DNA from: Achromobacter sp. MYb9
GTDB taxonomy: Bacteria; Pseudomonadota; Gammaproteobacteria; Burkholderiales; Burkholderiaceae_B
Length of the DNA stretch: 64,000 bases
Assembly (NCBI RefSeq): GCF_002975275.1
Contig: NZ_PCOQ01000001.1
Coordinates: forward strand, 682,001-746,000
Direction of reading: 5' to 3'
Below the pieces are notes generated by a model that saw nothing but the letters and a program-made list of their open reading frames with translations, ran no database searches and was not told the origin of the DNA. How positions within the stretch are numbered: the first letter of the stretch is position 1; every line of letters begins with the position of its first letter. Shown in pieces: positions 19,410 to 29,898 of this stretch. The position numbers were made by a program, and so were the translations under genes.

Positions 19410-20375
19410 TCAGGCAGCCAGCAACCTGGCGTAGGCCGGAAGGTCGACGTTGCCGCCGCTGATGATGACGCCAACCCGCGCGCCGCGCACCGGCACGACG
19501 TTCTGCATGACCGCGGCCGCGCCCAGGCAGCCGGTGGGTTCCACCACCATCTTCATGCGTTCGGCGAAGAACTTCATGGTGGTGACCAGCTGCGCATCCG
19601 TCACCGTGACGATGTCGCGCACATGCTTCTGGATGAGCGGGAATGTCAGGTTGCCCAGGTGGGTCGTGGCGGCGCCGTCAGCCAGGGTCTTGGGGGCGGG
19701 AATGCGGACGATTTCACCCTTGCGCAAGGACTGCTGGCCATCGTTGCCGGCTTCCGGCTCGACGCCATAGACCAGGCAGCCCGGGCTTAGCGCGAACGCG
19801 GACAGGGCAGATCCCGACAGCAGGCCGCCGCCGCCCAGGCAGACAAACAGGTAGTCCAGTTCGCCGACTTCCTCGAACAGTTCCTTGGCCGCGGTGCCCT
19901 GCCCCGTGATCACGTCTTCGTGGTCGTAGGGCGGAATCAGCGTGGCGCCGGTTTCCGCCTGGATGCGCAGAGCGATTTGTTCGCGGTCTTCGGTGTAGCG
20001 GTCATAGGTGACGATCTTGCCGCCGTAGCCTTCGGTGGCCGCGCGCTTGGCCGCGGGGGCGTCCAGCGGCATGATGATCGTGGCGGACACGCCCTGCAAT
20101 TTGGACGCCAGCGCGATGGCCTGCGCATGATTGCCCGACGAGAAGGTCACCACCCCGGCGGCCCGCTGTTCCGGCGTCAGGCGTGCGATGGCGTTGTAGC
20201 CGCCGCGGAACTTGAACGCGCCCATGCGCTGGAAGTTCTCGCACTTGAAGAAGACCGATGCGCCGCTGATGGCGTCGGCGGTTGCCGAGGTCAAGACGGG
20301 CGTGCGGTGTGCGTTGCCGGCCAGGCGCTCGCTGGCGCGCACGACATCATCATAGGTAGGCAATTCGGGCAGCAT
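19410..20375 (-). CDS. PLP-dependent threonine/serine dehydratase-family enzyme (serine racemase/hydroxyaspartate lyase-like)
   Basis: A 321-residue fold-type II PLP enzyme. The PLP lysine lies in GAFKFRGGYNAIARL (residues about 51-65), the substrate loop is FSSGNHAQAIALAS, and the phosphate-binding glycine loop is VCLGGGGLLSG. FFKCENFQRMGAFKFRG and the late ISGGNVDL match the serine racemase/threo-3-hydroxyaspartate ammonia-lyase branch rather than biosynthetic IlvA, and no C-terminal ACT regulatory domain is present. The likely reaction is dehydration of L-serine, L-threonine or hydroxyaspartate; which one is not clear. Confidence 0.85.
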   Translation of the reverse strand: MLPELPTYDDVVRASERLAGNAHRTPVLTSATADAISGASVFFKCENFQRMGAFKFRGGYNAIARLTPEQRAAGVVTFSSGNHAQAIALASKLQGVSATIIMPLDAPAAKRAATEGYGGKIVTYDRYTEDREQIALRIQAETGATLIPPYDHEDVITGQGTAAKELFEEVGELDYLFVCLGGGGLLSGSALSAFALSPGCLVYGVEPEAGNDGQQSLRKGEIVRIPAPKTLADGAATTHLGNLTFPLIQKHVRDIVTVTDAQLVTTMKFFAERMKMVVEPTGCLGAAAVMQNVVPVRGARVGVIISGGNVDLPAYARLLAA

Positions 20376-20453
20376 GGGAATCCGGTCCTTTGATCGCAGG
20401 AATGTCGAAACCCCAGGATCATAAACCCGTCGCGCGGTTTGCGCGCCCCGCGC

Positions 20454-21524
20454 CTACTTGCCGAACAGATCGCCGCCCGTGGCGACGCCGGTGGGCGGGG
20501 TCAAGCCCAAGTGGCGCCAGGTGGTCAGCGTGGCAGTGCGCCCCCGCGGTGTGCGTTGCAGGTAGCCGTGCTGGATCAGGTAGGGCTCGATCACGTCTTC
20601 GATGGTGTCGCGCTCTTCGCCGATGGCGGCCGCCAGGCTGTCCACGCCCACGGGCCCGCCGTCGAACTTGTGGATGATGGCTTCCAGCAGCTTGCGGTCC
20701 ATCAGGTCCAGGCCCTGGGGGTCCACTTCCAGCATGGCCAGCGCGCGGCCGGCGACGTCGGCGTCGATGGTGCCGCTGGCCTTGACTTCGGCGTAGTCGC
20801 GCACGCGGCGCAGCAGCCGGTTGGCGATCCGGGGCGTGCCGCGGGCGCGCCGCGCCACTTCCGCCGCGCCGTCCGGCGTGATGGCGGCGTTGAGCAGGCC
20901 GGCGCTGCGCGTCACGATGTGGCCCAGGTCGGCCGCGTTATAGAACTCCAGCCGCGAGACGATGCCGAAGCGGTCGCGCAGCGGGTTGGTCAACATGCCC
21001 GCCCGCGTGGTGGCGCCCACCAGCGTGAACGGTTGCAGGTCCAGCTTGACGCTGCGCGCAGCGGGGCCTTCGCCGATCAGGATGTCGATCTGGAAATCTT
21101 CCAGCGCCGGATAGAGGATTTCCTCGACCACGGGCGACAAGCGGTGGATTTCGTCGATGAACAGCACATCGTTCTTTTCCAGGTTGGTCAGCAGCGCGGC
21201 CAGATCGCCGGGGCGCTCCAGCACGGGGCCCGACGTCTGGCGCAGCTGCACGCCCATTTCGTGCGCGATGATGTGGGCCAGCGTGGTCTTGCCCAGGCCG
21301 GGCGGGCCGAACAGCAGGACGTGGTCCAGCGCCTCGCCGCGCTTGCGGGCGGCAGCGATGAAGATCTCGAGCTGCTCTCGGGCGCGCTGCTGGCCGACGT
21401 ATTCCTGCAACGCCTTGGGCCGCAAGGCGCGTTCGATCGATTCCTCGTTGGGCGACACCGGCTGCGGCGCCACGATACGGGGGGCGTCGGGACGGGAAGA
21501 AAGGGAATCGGACTGAATGGCCAT
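20454..21524 (-). CDS. ruvB: Holliday junction branch-migration motor RuvB
   Basis: A hexameric AAA+ helicase that moves Holliday junctions with RuvA. It has 356 residues from the ATG at 21524; the longer open frame to 21635 lacks family similarity and was discarded. Motifs are [11 protein letters not shown], Walker [17 protein letters not shown], Walker [17 protein letters not shown], sensor [22 protein letters not shown], and the C-terminal winged helix [16 protein letters not shown]. It is separated from ruvCA by two unrelated genes and lies on the other strand. Confidence 0.96.
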   Translation of the reverse strand: MAIQSDSLSSRPDAPRIVAPQPVSPNEESIERALRPKALQEYVGQQRAREQLEIFIAAARKRGEALDHVLLFGPPGLGKTTLAHIIAHEMGVQLRQTSGPVLERPGDLAALLTNLEKNDVLFIDEIHRLSPVVEEILYPALEDFQIDILIGEGPAARSVKLDLQPFTLVGATTRAGMLTNPLRDRFGIVSRLEFYNAADLGHIVTRSAGLLNAAITPDGAAEVARRARGTPRIANRLLRRVRDYAEVKASGTIDADVAGRALAMLEVDPQGLDLMDRKLLEAIIHKFDGGPVGVDSLAAAIGEERDTIEDVIEPYLIQHGYLQRTPRGRTATLTTWRHLGLTPPTGVATGGDLFGK

Positions 21525-21569
21525 GGTGCGGATACGACAAGGGACGAAGCAGGATGCATCGTACCGTAT

Positions 21570-21591
21570 GCGGGGCCCCGGAGGGCCCCGC
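21570..21591 (-). terminator. Strong stem-loop at the 3' end of risS
   Basis: A perfect 9-bp stem GCGGGGCCC / GGGCCCCGC with a 4-base loop lies between the risS stop and the ruvB start. There is no T-run, so it may be an mRNA-stabilising or weakly terminating structure. Confidence 0.4.
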
Positions 21592-21595
21592 CGCC

Positions 21596-23176
21596 CTATG
21601 CGGTTTCGGACAGCGGCAGCTTCACCCGCACGCACAGTCCGCCGGATTCCGCCTGGCGCAATTCCAGCGAGCCGCCGTGGGCGCGGGCAATGGCCTCGGC
21701 CAGCGCCAAGCCCAGGCCCACGCTGCCGGTACGCGTGCGTGCGTCGTCCAGCCGGCTGAAGGGGCGCAGCGCCTCCTGGCGGCGTTCGGGCACGATACCG
21801 GTGCCATGGTCGGCCACATCCAGCACCGCATGACGCTCTTCCCGGCTCAGATTCACCTCAACCGGCGGCGCGCCATGGTTCAACGCATTGCCGATCAGAT
21901 TGTCCAGCAGCCGGCCCAACGCCACGGCGTCCGCCTGCACCACCAGCGGCGCGTCGTCGTCGTCGGCCTTCAGGTGGATGTCCGTGCCCGCGCCATGCCA
22001 GGCGCCAACGCGTTCGGTCAGCCAGTCTGACAGCACGATGGGCGCATAGCGGTACGCGGCGGGATCGGTGCCGCGCACGAAACCGATGAACTGGTCGACC
22101 ATGTGCTGCATGTCTTGCAGATCGGTGCGCAAGCCTTCCTTCAGCTTGGAATCGTCGGCCATTTCGATCCGCAGCCACATCCGCGACAGAGGTCCTTTCA
22201 GGTCGTGCGGCAAGCCGGACAACAGCGTCCGGCGCACCGAATCGGATTCGGCCAGCGCATCCAGCATGGCGTTGAAGCGCACGCCCAGCGCCCGGGTTTC
22301 ATGCGGCCCCGAGGGCTCCACGCGTTGCGGCTGCCCCGCAGCCAGCCGGTCGGCGGCATCGGCCAGCCGGGTGATGGGCCGCGTGATGTGCCACGAGAAG
22401 CCCACCGCCAGCAGCAGCAACAGGCCCAGGCCGCCAAGCCAGGCCGCGATGAAGGGCGTGGCTACCGGCGGGTCCAGGCGGTCCAGCGGGATGACCAGCC
22501 ATTCACGCAAGCGCGGCGCGTCTTCGCTGGCGGAGTTGGGCGCCAGCGAAATGAAGATTTCCGGCGCCGGCCCATGCGATAACGCCACGCGAGTGCCATC
22601 GTTCAGGCGTTCGTTCAGCAATTGCACCAGCACGCGCAGATCGCGGCGGATATCGTCCGGCTCGGGCTTGTAACGGCGCATGTGCTCTTCGCGGGCACGC
22701 TCGTGCTCGGCGGCGTCGCGCGGTTCCGCCCGGCGCCCGTCGCCACGGTTGCCACTGGCATCACGGTCGTCGCCACCGACGTCGGGCGGCGGCGGCGGGG
22801 CGTCCCCGGGCTGGGCGGCAGGTGGCGGCGGCGGAGGGGGAGGACGTGGCGCCACGCGAGGCGGCGGGCGGCGGCCGTTGAACCGTTGCAGCTTGGCCTC
22901 GGCCGGCAGCACGCGCGACCATAGCCGCCATTGGTTCTGCGACGCCGTGCGCACGAATTCGGCGCGGTCTTCGGCGGGAACCTCGGACACGGCGGCGCGC
23001 AGGGTACGGATCGTGGTGACGATGTAGCCTATCGCCACGTCTTCCATGAACTTGTGCCGGAAGTACGACACCGTCACCAGCGTGGCCGCCTGCGTCAGCA
23101 GCACGGAACCCAGGATCAGCAGGATCAGGCGCGCCCGCAGCGAACGCGGCACCAGGAAACCGAGGGAAAAGCGCAT
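21596..23176 (-). CDS. risS: EnvZ-like sensor histidine kinase RisS
   Basis: An inner-membrane sensor kinase paired with RisA (regulator of intracellular survival in Bordetella). It has 526 residues: a first membrane helix [18 protein letters not shown], a periplasmic domain of about 200 residues with a proline-rich stretch (residues 104-131), a second helix [18 protein letters not shown], then a HAMP segment. The H-box is [20 protein letters not shown], the N-box [10 protein letters not shown], the G-boxes DHGTGIV and [19 protein letters not shown]. Its ATG overlaps the risA stop by one base. The gene is known to be frameshifted in B. pertussis; here the frame is intact. Confidence 0.85.
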   Translation of the reverse strand: MRFSLGFLVPRSLRARLILLILGSVLLTQAATLVTVSYFRHKFMEDVAIGYIVTTIRTLRAAVSEVPAEDRAEFVRTASQNQWRLWSRVLPAEAKLQRFNGRRPPPRVAPRPPPPPPPPAAQPGDAPPPPPDVGGDDRDASGNRGDGRRAEPRDAAEHERAREEHMRRYKPEPDDIRRDLRVLVQLLNERLNDGTRVALSHGPAPEIFISLAPNSASEDAPRLREWLVIPLDRLDPPVATPFIAAWLGGLGLLLLLAVGFSWHITRPITRLADAADRLAAGQPQRVEPSGPHETRALGVRFNAMLDALAESDSVRRTLLSGLPHDLKGPLSRMWLRIEMADDSKLKEGLRTDLQDMQHMVDQFIGFVRGTDPAAYRYAPIVLSDWLTERVGAWHGAGTDIHLKADDDDAPLVVQADAVALGRLLDNLIGNALNHGAPPVEVNLSREERHAVLDVADHGTGIVPERRQEALRPFSRLDDARTRTGSVGLGLALAEAIARAHGGSLELRQAESGGLCVRVKLPLSETA

Positions 23177-23877
23177 CAGGGCGAAAACCGGTAGCCAATG
23201 CCCCAGACGGTCTGGATCCAGCGCGGCTGCTTGGGATCGTCTTCGATGACGCGGCGCAGACGCAGGATGGCGATGTCGATGGCGCGGTCGTTGCGTTCGC
23301 CGGCGTCGTCGTCGCGGGCCAGCGCCAGAAGGCGCTCGCGCGACAGCGGCTTGCCGGCGTTGCGCACCAGGGCTTCAAGCAGGTTGATTTCGCCCCCGGT
23401 CAACTTCACCACGGTGCCTTCGCGCGACAACTGGCGCGAGGACGGATCGAACAGGAAGGGGCCGAACGTGACCGGCGCGTCCTTGGTCAGCGCCGATGGG
23501 CCGCGCTTGCGGCGCAGCACGGCCTCGATGCGGGCCAGCAGTTCGCGCGGATCGAACGGTTTGCCGACATAGTCGTCGGCGCCGGCTTCCAGGCCGATGA
23601 TGCGGTCCACGGCTTCGTCGCGGGCGGTCAGGAGAATGACGGGGATGTCCTCGCCTTGTTCGCGCAAGCGGCGGCAAGCGTCGGCGCCGTCGCCGCCGGG
23701 CAACATGCGGTCCAGCACGAGCAGATCGGGCGCGTAGCGGGTGATGCGGGACGACAGATCGGTCGCGTCCGGCGCCAGCAATGTGTCGTAGCCGTGGCGA
23801 TTCAGGTAGTCGGCCAGCAGTTGCCGTAACGCCGGATCGTCGTCGACGACCAGCAGCTTGGTGTGAGGATTGTCCAT
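23176..23877 (-). CDS. risA: OmpR-family response regulator RisA
   Basis: A DNA-binding response regulator of 233 residues. The receiver domain is KLLVVDDDPALRQLLADYLNRHGYDTLL with phospho-acceptor Asp in LLVLDRMLPGGDG, Thr in VILLTARDE and Lys in VGKPFDPREL. The C-terminal winged helix ends in the RAIDIAILRLRRVIEDDPKQPRWIQTVWGIGYRF segment. I place the start at the ATG at 23877 (MDNPHTK); the ATG three codons earlier at 23886 is equally possible. No clear ribosome-binding site precedes either. It is divergent from the outer-membrane barrel gene, which is a natural candidate target. Confidence 0.88.
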   Translation of the reverse strand: MDNPHTKLLVVDDDPALRQLLADYLNRHGYDTLLAPDATDLSSRITRYAPDLLVLDRMLPGGDGADACRRLREQGEDIPVILLTARDEAVDRIIGLEAGADDYVGKPFDPRELLARIEAVLRRKRGPSALTKDAPVTFGPFLFDPSSRQLSREGTVVKLTGGEINLLEALVRNAGKPLSRERLLALARDDDAGERNDRAIDIAILRLRRVIEDDPKQPRWIQTVWGIGYRFSP

Positions 23878-24096
23878 GGATGCCATAGTGAGGCGCGCCG
23901 CGTCTGGCCGCAAGAGGGAAGAAATCAACTGAAATACACCTGTTGCACGATGTACGCCGTGTTTGCCGGCGCGTTGTCGGAAACACGCGAGGCGTCATGG
24001 AGTGGCCCTAAAATAGGCGCACTGGCCTTGCCGCTCGTCCGGTTTCCTAAAAATCGTTTACAGCTACGGCGGCATCCCCTCTCTACACTGGTCCGT

Positions 24097-25422
24097 ATGG
24101 TTGCCCCTTCCCTCTGGCGCAGACGGCTGTTGCACGCGGCGCTGGCCGCAGGTTTATCCTGCCCGTTGGCTTCCGCGTTTGGCGACACTCCCATTGCGTC
24201 CCCTGATTTTGCATCGCCGCCCTCGCAGAGGGCGCCGGTACGCATGGCGCGCGGCATCGGGGTTCTGTCCCCGGTTCAGCCCATCCCCGTGCGGCCTGCG
24301 CCTTCGATGGAAGCCCGCGCGGTGCCGCTGGATCCGTCCCCGTGCGACCTGCAAGTGGCGGAGCCGGCCATGGACACCAGCGTGCAGGGTGGAGGCGACA
24401 ACGATGACGAACTGATTCCCGGGATCGGCGCCTCGCTGTCGGGCGCGGTCGACGCGTCGCCCCTGGGCTGCGAACAGGCCGCCGCCCCGGCCGAGGAAAC
24501 CACGCCCGACTACGCCTTCGGGCTGGAAGACGGGGATCTGCCCCGTGTGCCGGTCGTGGTGATCTCGGGCGTTTCACGTCCCAGCCGTCCGTGGTTCGCC
24601 TCGGTCAGCGGCCAGGACGGCCTGCGTTACGGCGGCGACCGCAATTGGGTGTACCGCAACACCGCCGGGCCGTCCGTCACCGTGGGCAATATCAACGCCA
24701 ATGCCCCCGCCTGGGGCAGCAGCGCGCCGGTGGGCGGCTTGCAAATCGCAAACTGGGCCGGCGCTTCCGCGACCGTGCCCGAGGGCAGCTTCGGCTATTC
24801 CTCGTCGCTGGGAAAACTGAACCGCATGGACCCCACCGCCAGTTCGGGCGCCGTGGACTATGGCGCGTCGGTTGGCAGCGGCAGTGTGCGCTATGGGCTG
24901 ACGCCCGCCCTGACGCTGGAAGGCCAGATGCAAAGCGCGCCGTCGCTGACGACCCGCGGCATGGGCACCACCTACGCCGCAGGCGAATACGGCACCTTCC
25001 AGGCCGGCGCCACGCAAAGCTCGTTCGACGCTGCCAACGCCTGGCGCTACCGCTTCGGCTATAGCGTGGACGTGGCCGATGCCGTCAACCTGGGCTACAC
25101 GAACGAACAGACCGGGGCCGGATTCGGCGACCTGTCCAACTATTCCGGCGGCGTGGCGTCGTCCCCGCAGTCGCGCAATACCTTCACGGCGGGCGTGCCC
25201 ATCACGGGCTGGGGCACGCTCAGCGGCACGTATTCCGGGCTGCATGAAGGGTCGACGCTGGCCGAGCAGCGCGTGGGGCTGACGCACAGCATGTTCGTCG
25301 CCCCTAAAGTGAAGCTGGCAGTGGGGGCCGACCGCGACATCATTTCAGGCAACTACGAATGGCGCGCGAACCTGAGCATGCCGGTGGACACCTTCATGCG
25401 TGGCACCTGGTTCAGTTGGTAG
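24097..25422 (+). CDS. Usher-like outer-membrane beta-barrel protein, unknown function
   Basis: A 441-residue exported protein. The start at 24097 gives a signal peptide (RRRLLHAALAAGLSCPLASAFG). Residues about 30-165 are a proline-rich, low-complexity, acidic stretch with no recognised domain. From about residue 165 the chain alternates short Gly/Ser turns and amphipathic strands: YGLTPALTLEGQMQSAPSLTTRG, TTYAAGEYGTFQAGATQSSFD, WRYRFGYSVDVADAVNLGYTNEQ. These recall the second half of the FimD-type usher barrel, without the usher plug or chaperone-docking domains. It ends TWFSW, an aromatic C-terminus fitting BAM insertion. A surface or secretion role under RisA control is conjecture. Confidence 0.6.
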   Translation: MVAPSLWRRRLLHAALAAGLSCPLASAFGDTPIASPDFASPPSQRAPVRMARGIGVLSPVQPIPVRPAPSMEARAVPLDPSPCDLQVAEPAMDTSVQGGGDNDDELIPGIGASLSGAVDASPLGCEQAAAPAEETTPDYAFGLEDGDLPRVPVVVISGVSRPSRPWFASVSGQDGLRYGGDRNWVYRNTAGPSVTVGNINANAPAWGSSAPVGGLQIANWAGASATVPEGSFGYSSSLGKLNRMDPTASSGAVDYGASVGSGSVRYGLTPALTLEGQMQSAPSLTTRGMGTTYAAGEYGTFQAGATQSSFDAANAWRYRFGYSVDVADAVNLGYTNEQTGAGFGDLSNYSGGVASSPQSRNTFTAGVPITGWGTLSGTYSGLHEGSTLAEQRVGLTHSMFVAPKVKLAVGADRDIISGNYEWRANLSMPVDTFMRGTWFSW

Positions 25423-25515
25423 CCGGCCCGCCGGACGGACGGAAATATCCCCTTAAAGGGGGCGGTCCGAAATTGCGGCTTAAAATCCCTGCCATGATGC
25501 TCCCGGCCTACCCCC

Positions 25516-27345
<1,830 letters not shown>

Positions 27346-27366
27346 TGCCGCGGCCCGTTGCCGCCG

Positions 27367-28422
27367 TCAATACGACGGCGGCGGCAAGAGCGGCACCGGC
27401 GCGCGCTCTTTTCCAAAGACCGACCGGTACGCCAGGATGTTGAACACCAGCACCACCGGGATCCCCACGACCGCGCCGGCCATGACCAGGCGCATCGAAC
27501 CCAGCGCGCCCGCGCCGTCCCACAAGGTCATGTCGTCCAGGATGAGGTAGGGGAACAGGCTGTACGCCAAGCCGCTCAGCATCAGCAGGAACAACGCGAC
27601 GCAGAGCACAAACGGCAACCAGCTGAAACGGTCGGCACGGCCGGGCAAGCGAGCCAGCAGCATCTCGGCCGCCACATACGCCGCCAGCATCAGTACCCAT
27701 ACCGTGGCGGCCAGGCTCAGGTGCGCAATGTTGCTCCATTTATAGAAGATGCCCGCGTTGGCCAGCCCCAGCGTCACCGCGATGGCGACCATGCCCACGG
27801 CCGTCCAGCGGATGGCGTGGCGCGCCCACGCGGCGGCGCGGCGCTGCAGATCGCCATCCACCCGCATGACCAGCCAGGAGGCGCCCAGCAGCACGTAAGC
27901 CGCCACGGCGCACAGGCCCACGAACATCGCGAACCAGCCGTAGCCGGCGTCGGACTGATAGCCCGTGGCGATCCGGCCCAGTAGCATGCCCTGGCCGAAG
28001 GCCGTGATGATCGAGCCCGCCCAGAAGCCGAATATCCAGCGCGGCTTCATCTCGTTGCGCGCACGGATGCGGAATTCGAACGACACGCTGCGCAGCATCA
28101 CCCCCAGCACCATGCAGGTAAGCGGGCCATAGAGTTTGCCCAGCACCGCCCCCCATGCGAACGGGAACGCCGACGCGAACAAGCCCATGCCCAACAGCAG
28201 CCAGAATTCGTTGGCGTCGCGCCAGGGGCTCAAGAGCGACATCATGCGGCCGCGCTCATGTTCGGGCGCCAATTGCAGCAGGATGCCCACGCCCAGATCG
28301 AAGCCGTCCAGAACCATGCCCGCGGCAATCACCACGAACAGCAGCCCCATGAAGGCAAGCGGCATCCAGAAGGAGGGGTCTTCAGGGCTGAGGCCCTGCG
28401 AAGCGGCCAGCATGGCGATCAT
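27367..28422 (-). CDS. Cytochrome bd-type oxidase subunit II (CydB/CioB-like)
   Basis: A 351-residue membrane protein of the CydB family with about nine helices. The N-terminal block GMVLDGFDLGVGILLQL, the ANEFWLLLGMGLFASAFP region and LRSVSFEFRIRAR match family landmarks. It lacks any obvious defect. Its start overlaps the stop of the subunit I gene by four bases (ATGA), so the two are translationally coupled and probably form a complex. No CydX-type small subunit ORF is seen after it, and no cydDC. Because subunit I lacks heme ligands, a quinol oxidase role is doubtful for this pair. Confidence 0.85.
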   Translation of the reverse strand: MIAMLAASQGLSPEDPSFWMPLAFMGLLFVVIAAGMVLDGFDLGVGILLQLAPEHERGRMMSLLSPWRDANEFWLLLGMGLFASAFPFAWGAVLGKLYGPLTCMVLGVMLRSVSFEFRIRARNEMKPRWIFGFWAGSIITAFGQGMLLGRIATGYQSDAGYGWFAMFVGLCAVAAYVLLGASWLVMRVDGDLQRRAAAWARHAIRWTAVGMVAIAVTLGLANAGIFYKWSNIAHLSLAATVWVLMLAAYVAAEMLLARLPGRADRFSWLPFVLCVALFLLMLSGLAYSLFPYLILDDMTLWDGAGALGSMRLVMAGAVVGIPVVLVFNILAYRSVFGKERAPVPLLPPPSY

Positions 28423-29762
28423 GGCGAGCCTCCGCCCAGTTTGCGCACGGGCACGACGCCGTAGCGTGCCGCGTGGAACAGCATGGCGGCGAACGCGGCC
28501 AGCAGCAAGGCATAGAGCAGGCCATAGCCCACCAGCCCGTAGAGGACGGTGCTGGAGGCCGTCTGGCCCAACACTTCAGATTGCGTGATGGTGCCATTGA
28601 CGGCAAAGGGCTGCATGCCAATGATGGACACCCACCAGCCGGCCACCACCGCGATGCCGCCCGAGAACATCATGCCGCACAGCACGCGCTGCCACCAGAC
28701 CGGCAACGTGGACGGGTCCAGCCCGCGGCGGAACGTCCACAGGAACGTCACGCAGGCCACGGCGAGCATCAGCAAGCCCAGGCCCACCGCCACCCGCAGC
28801 GACCAGAAGGTCAGCGCGACCGGCGGCAACATGCCGGAATACTTGTCCAGGCCTTGATAGGTGCCGTCCGCATTGCGGTGCAGCCACATGCCGCCAGCGT
28901 TGCGGAGGGTCACGTCCGACAGGTTGGCATGCGTGCGCGCGTCCGGCCATCCGAAAATCACCAGTTGGGGCTCGGCGCCGCTTTCCCAGAAGCCGGCGGC
29001 GGCAGCCGCCTTGGCGGGCTGCAGCTTGGCCACCATCTGGCCGGCGCCCGTGGCCACCGGCACCTGCAGGAAGGCCGCGACCACTGCGATCACCAGCCCG
29101 GTCTTGAACGTGTTGCGTTCACCATCGCCCAGCGGCCGGCGCAGCGCCTGCAAAGCGGAGACACCCATCATCAGGAACGAGGCGGCCAACGCCGCGCCCA
29201 CGACCACGACGGCCATGCGCCAGCCGACCGAGGGATTCAGCACCACGGCCGCCCAGTCGTAGACCTGGTAGCGGCCATCGACCAGGATGGCGCCGTCTGG
29301 CGTCTGCATCCAGGACTGCAAGGCCAGCACCCAGAACACCGCCACCAGCTGGCCCACGGCCACCATCAGCACCGCCAGCGTATGCGCGCCATCGGACACC
29401 CGGCGCTGGCCGAACAACATGACGCCCAGGAAGCACGACTTCAGTATGAAGACGGACAGGATGCCGTAGCCCAACAAGGGGCCGGCGACATTGCCGATCT
29501 TGTCCATCAGGCCGGCCCACAGGCCGCCGATCTGGATCAGCACGGGCACGCTGGCGGCAAGCGTCAGCACGAAGGCCAGCGCGAATATGCGTACCCAGAA
29601 GCGGTAAGCGGCGGTCCAGCCGCCCCGGCCAGACCAGCGGGCGCGCACTTTGAAAAACAGCAGGACCCAGGCAAGCGCCAGCGAAACCGCCAGGAATAGC
29701 GCCAGAAAGCTCAGGCTGGCCACGAACTGCGCACGGGCCAGGGAAAGGGTGGATATATCCAT
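28419..29762 (-). CDS. CydA-like subunit I lacking all recognised heme ligands
   Basis: A 447-residue homologue of cytochrome bd subunit I. The frame can be matched to CydA/CioA landmarks (LARAQF, LLGYGILSVFILKS, LQSWMQTP, VLNPSVGWRMA, FWSLRVAVGLG, GWWVSIIGMQPF), but every cofactor residue I can place is changed. By E. coli numbering His19 is Leu20 here, Glu99 is Gly100, Glu107 is Lys108, His186 is Val185, Met393 is Ala325, and Glu445 is Ile380. Spacing within each block is preserved, so this is not misalignment or a frameshift. The ATG at 29762 is chosen because family similarity begins there; the open frame to 30062 is spurious. It is likely a membrane protein of another function, perhaps structural, regulatory or quinone-binding. 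Confidence 0.8.
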   Translation of the reverse strand: MDISTLSLARAQFVASLSFLALFLAVSLALAWVLLFFKVRARWSGRGGWTAAYRFWVRIFALAFVLTLAASVPVLIQIGGLWAGLMDKIGNVAGPLLGYGILSVFILKSCFLGVMLFGQRRVSDGAHTLAVLMVAVGQLVAVFWVLALQSWMQTPDGAILVDGRYQVYDWAAVVLNPSVGWRMAVVVVGAALAASFLMMGVSALQALRRPLGDGERNTFKTGLVIAVVAAFLQVPVATGAGQMVAKLQPAKAAAAAGFWESGAEPQLVIFGWPDARTHANLSDVTLRNAGGMWLHRNADGTYQGLDKYSGMLPPVALTFWSLRVAVGLGLLMLAVACVTFLWTFRRGLDPSTLPVWWQRVLCGMMFSGGIAVVAGWWVSIIGMQPFAVNGTITQSEVLGQTASSTVLYGLVGYGLLYALLLAAFAAMLFHAARYGVVPVRKLGGGSP

Positions 29763-29805
29763 GATGGCCCGTAGTGTAGAGCCAGTTACATGACTGTGGG
29801 GACAG

Positions 29806-29832
29806 TTTGAAACCGGTTGCACAGGGTTCAAA
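29806..29832. promoter_or_regulatory. Inverted repeat in the cydA-like/glnS divergent region
   Basis: TTTGAAACC and GGGTTCAAA form a 9-base inverted repeat (one mismatch) with a 9-base spacer, between the divergent starts of the cydA-like gene and glnS. It is a possible operator; the factor is unknown and it does not match an Anr/FNR box. Confidence 0.3.
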
Positions 29833-29898
29833 AAGGCCCCTCGCGCGGAACGTGGCAAAATTGACGCTTTGTCGCCGCTTTTTCCTATTCTTTCAAGA

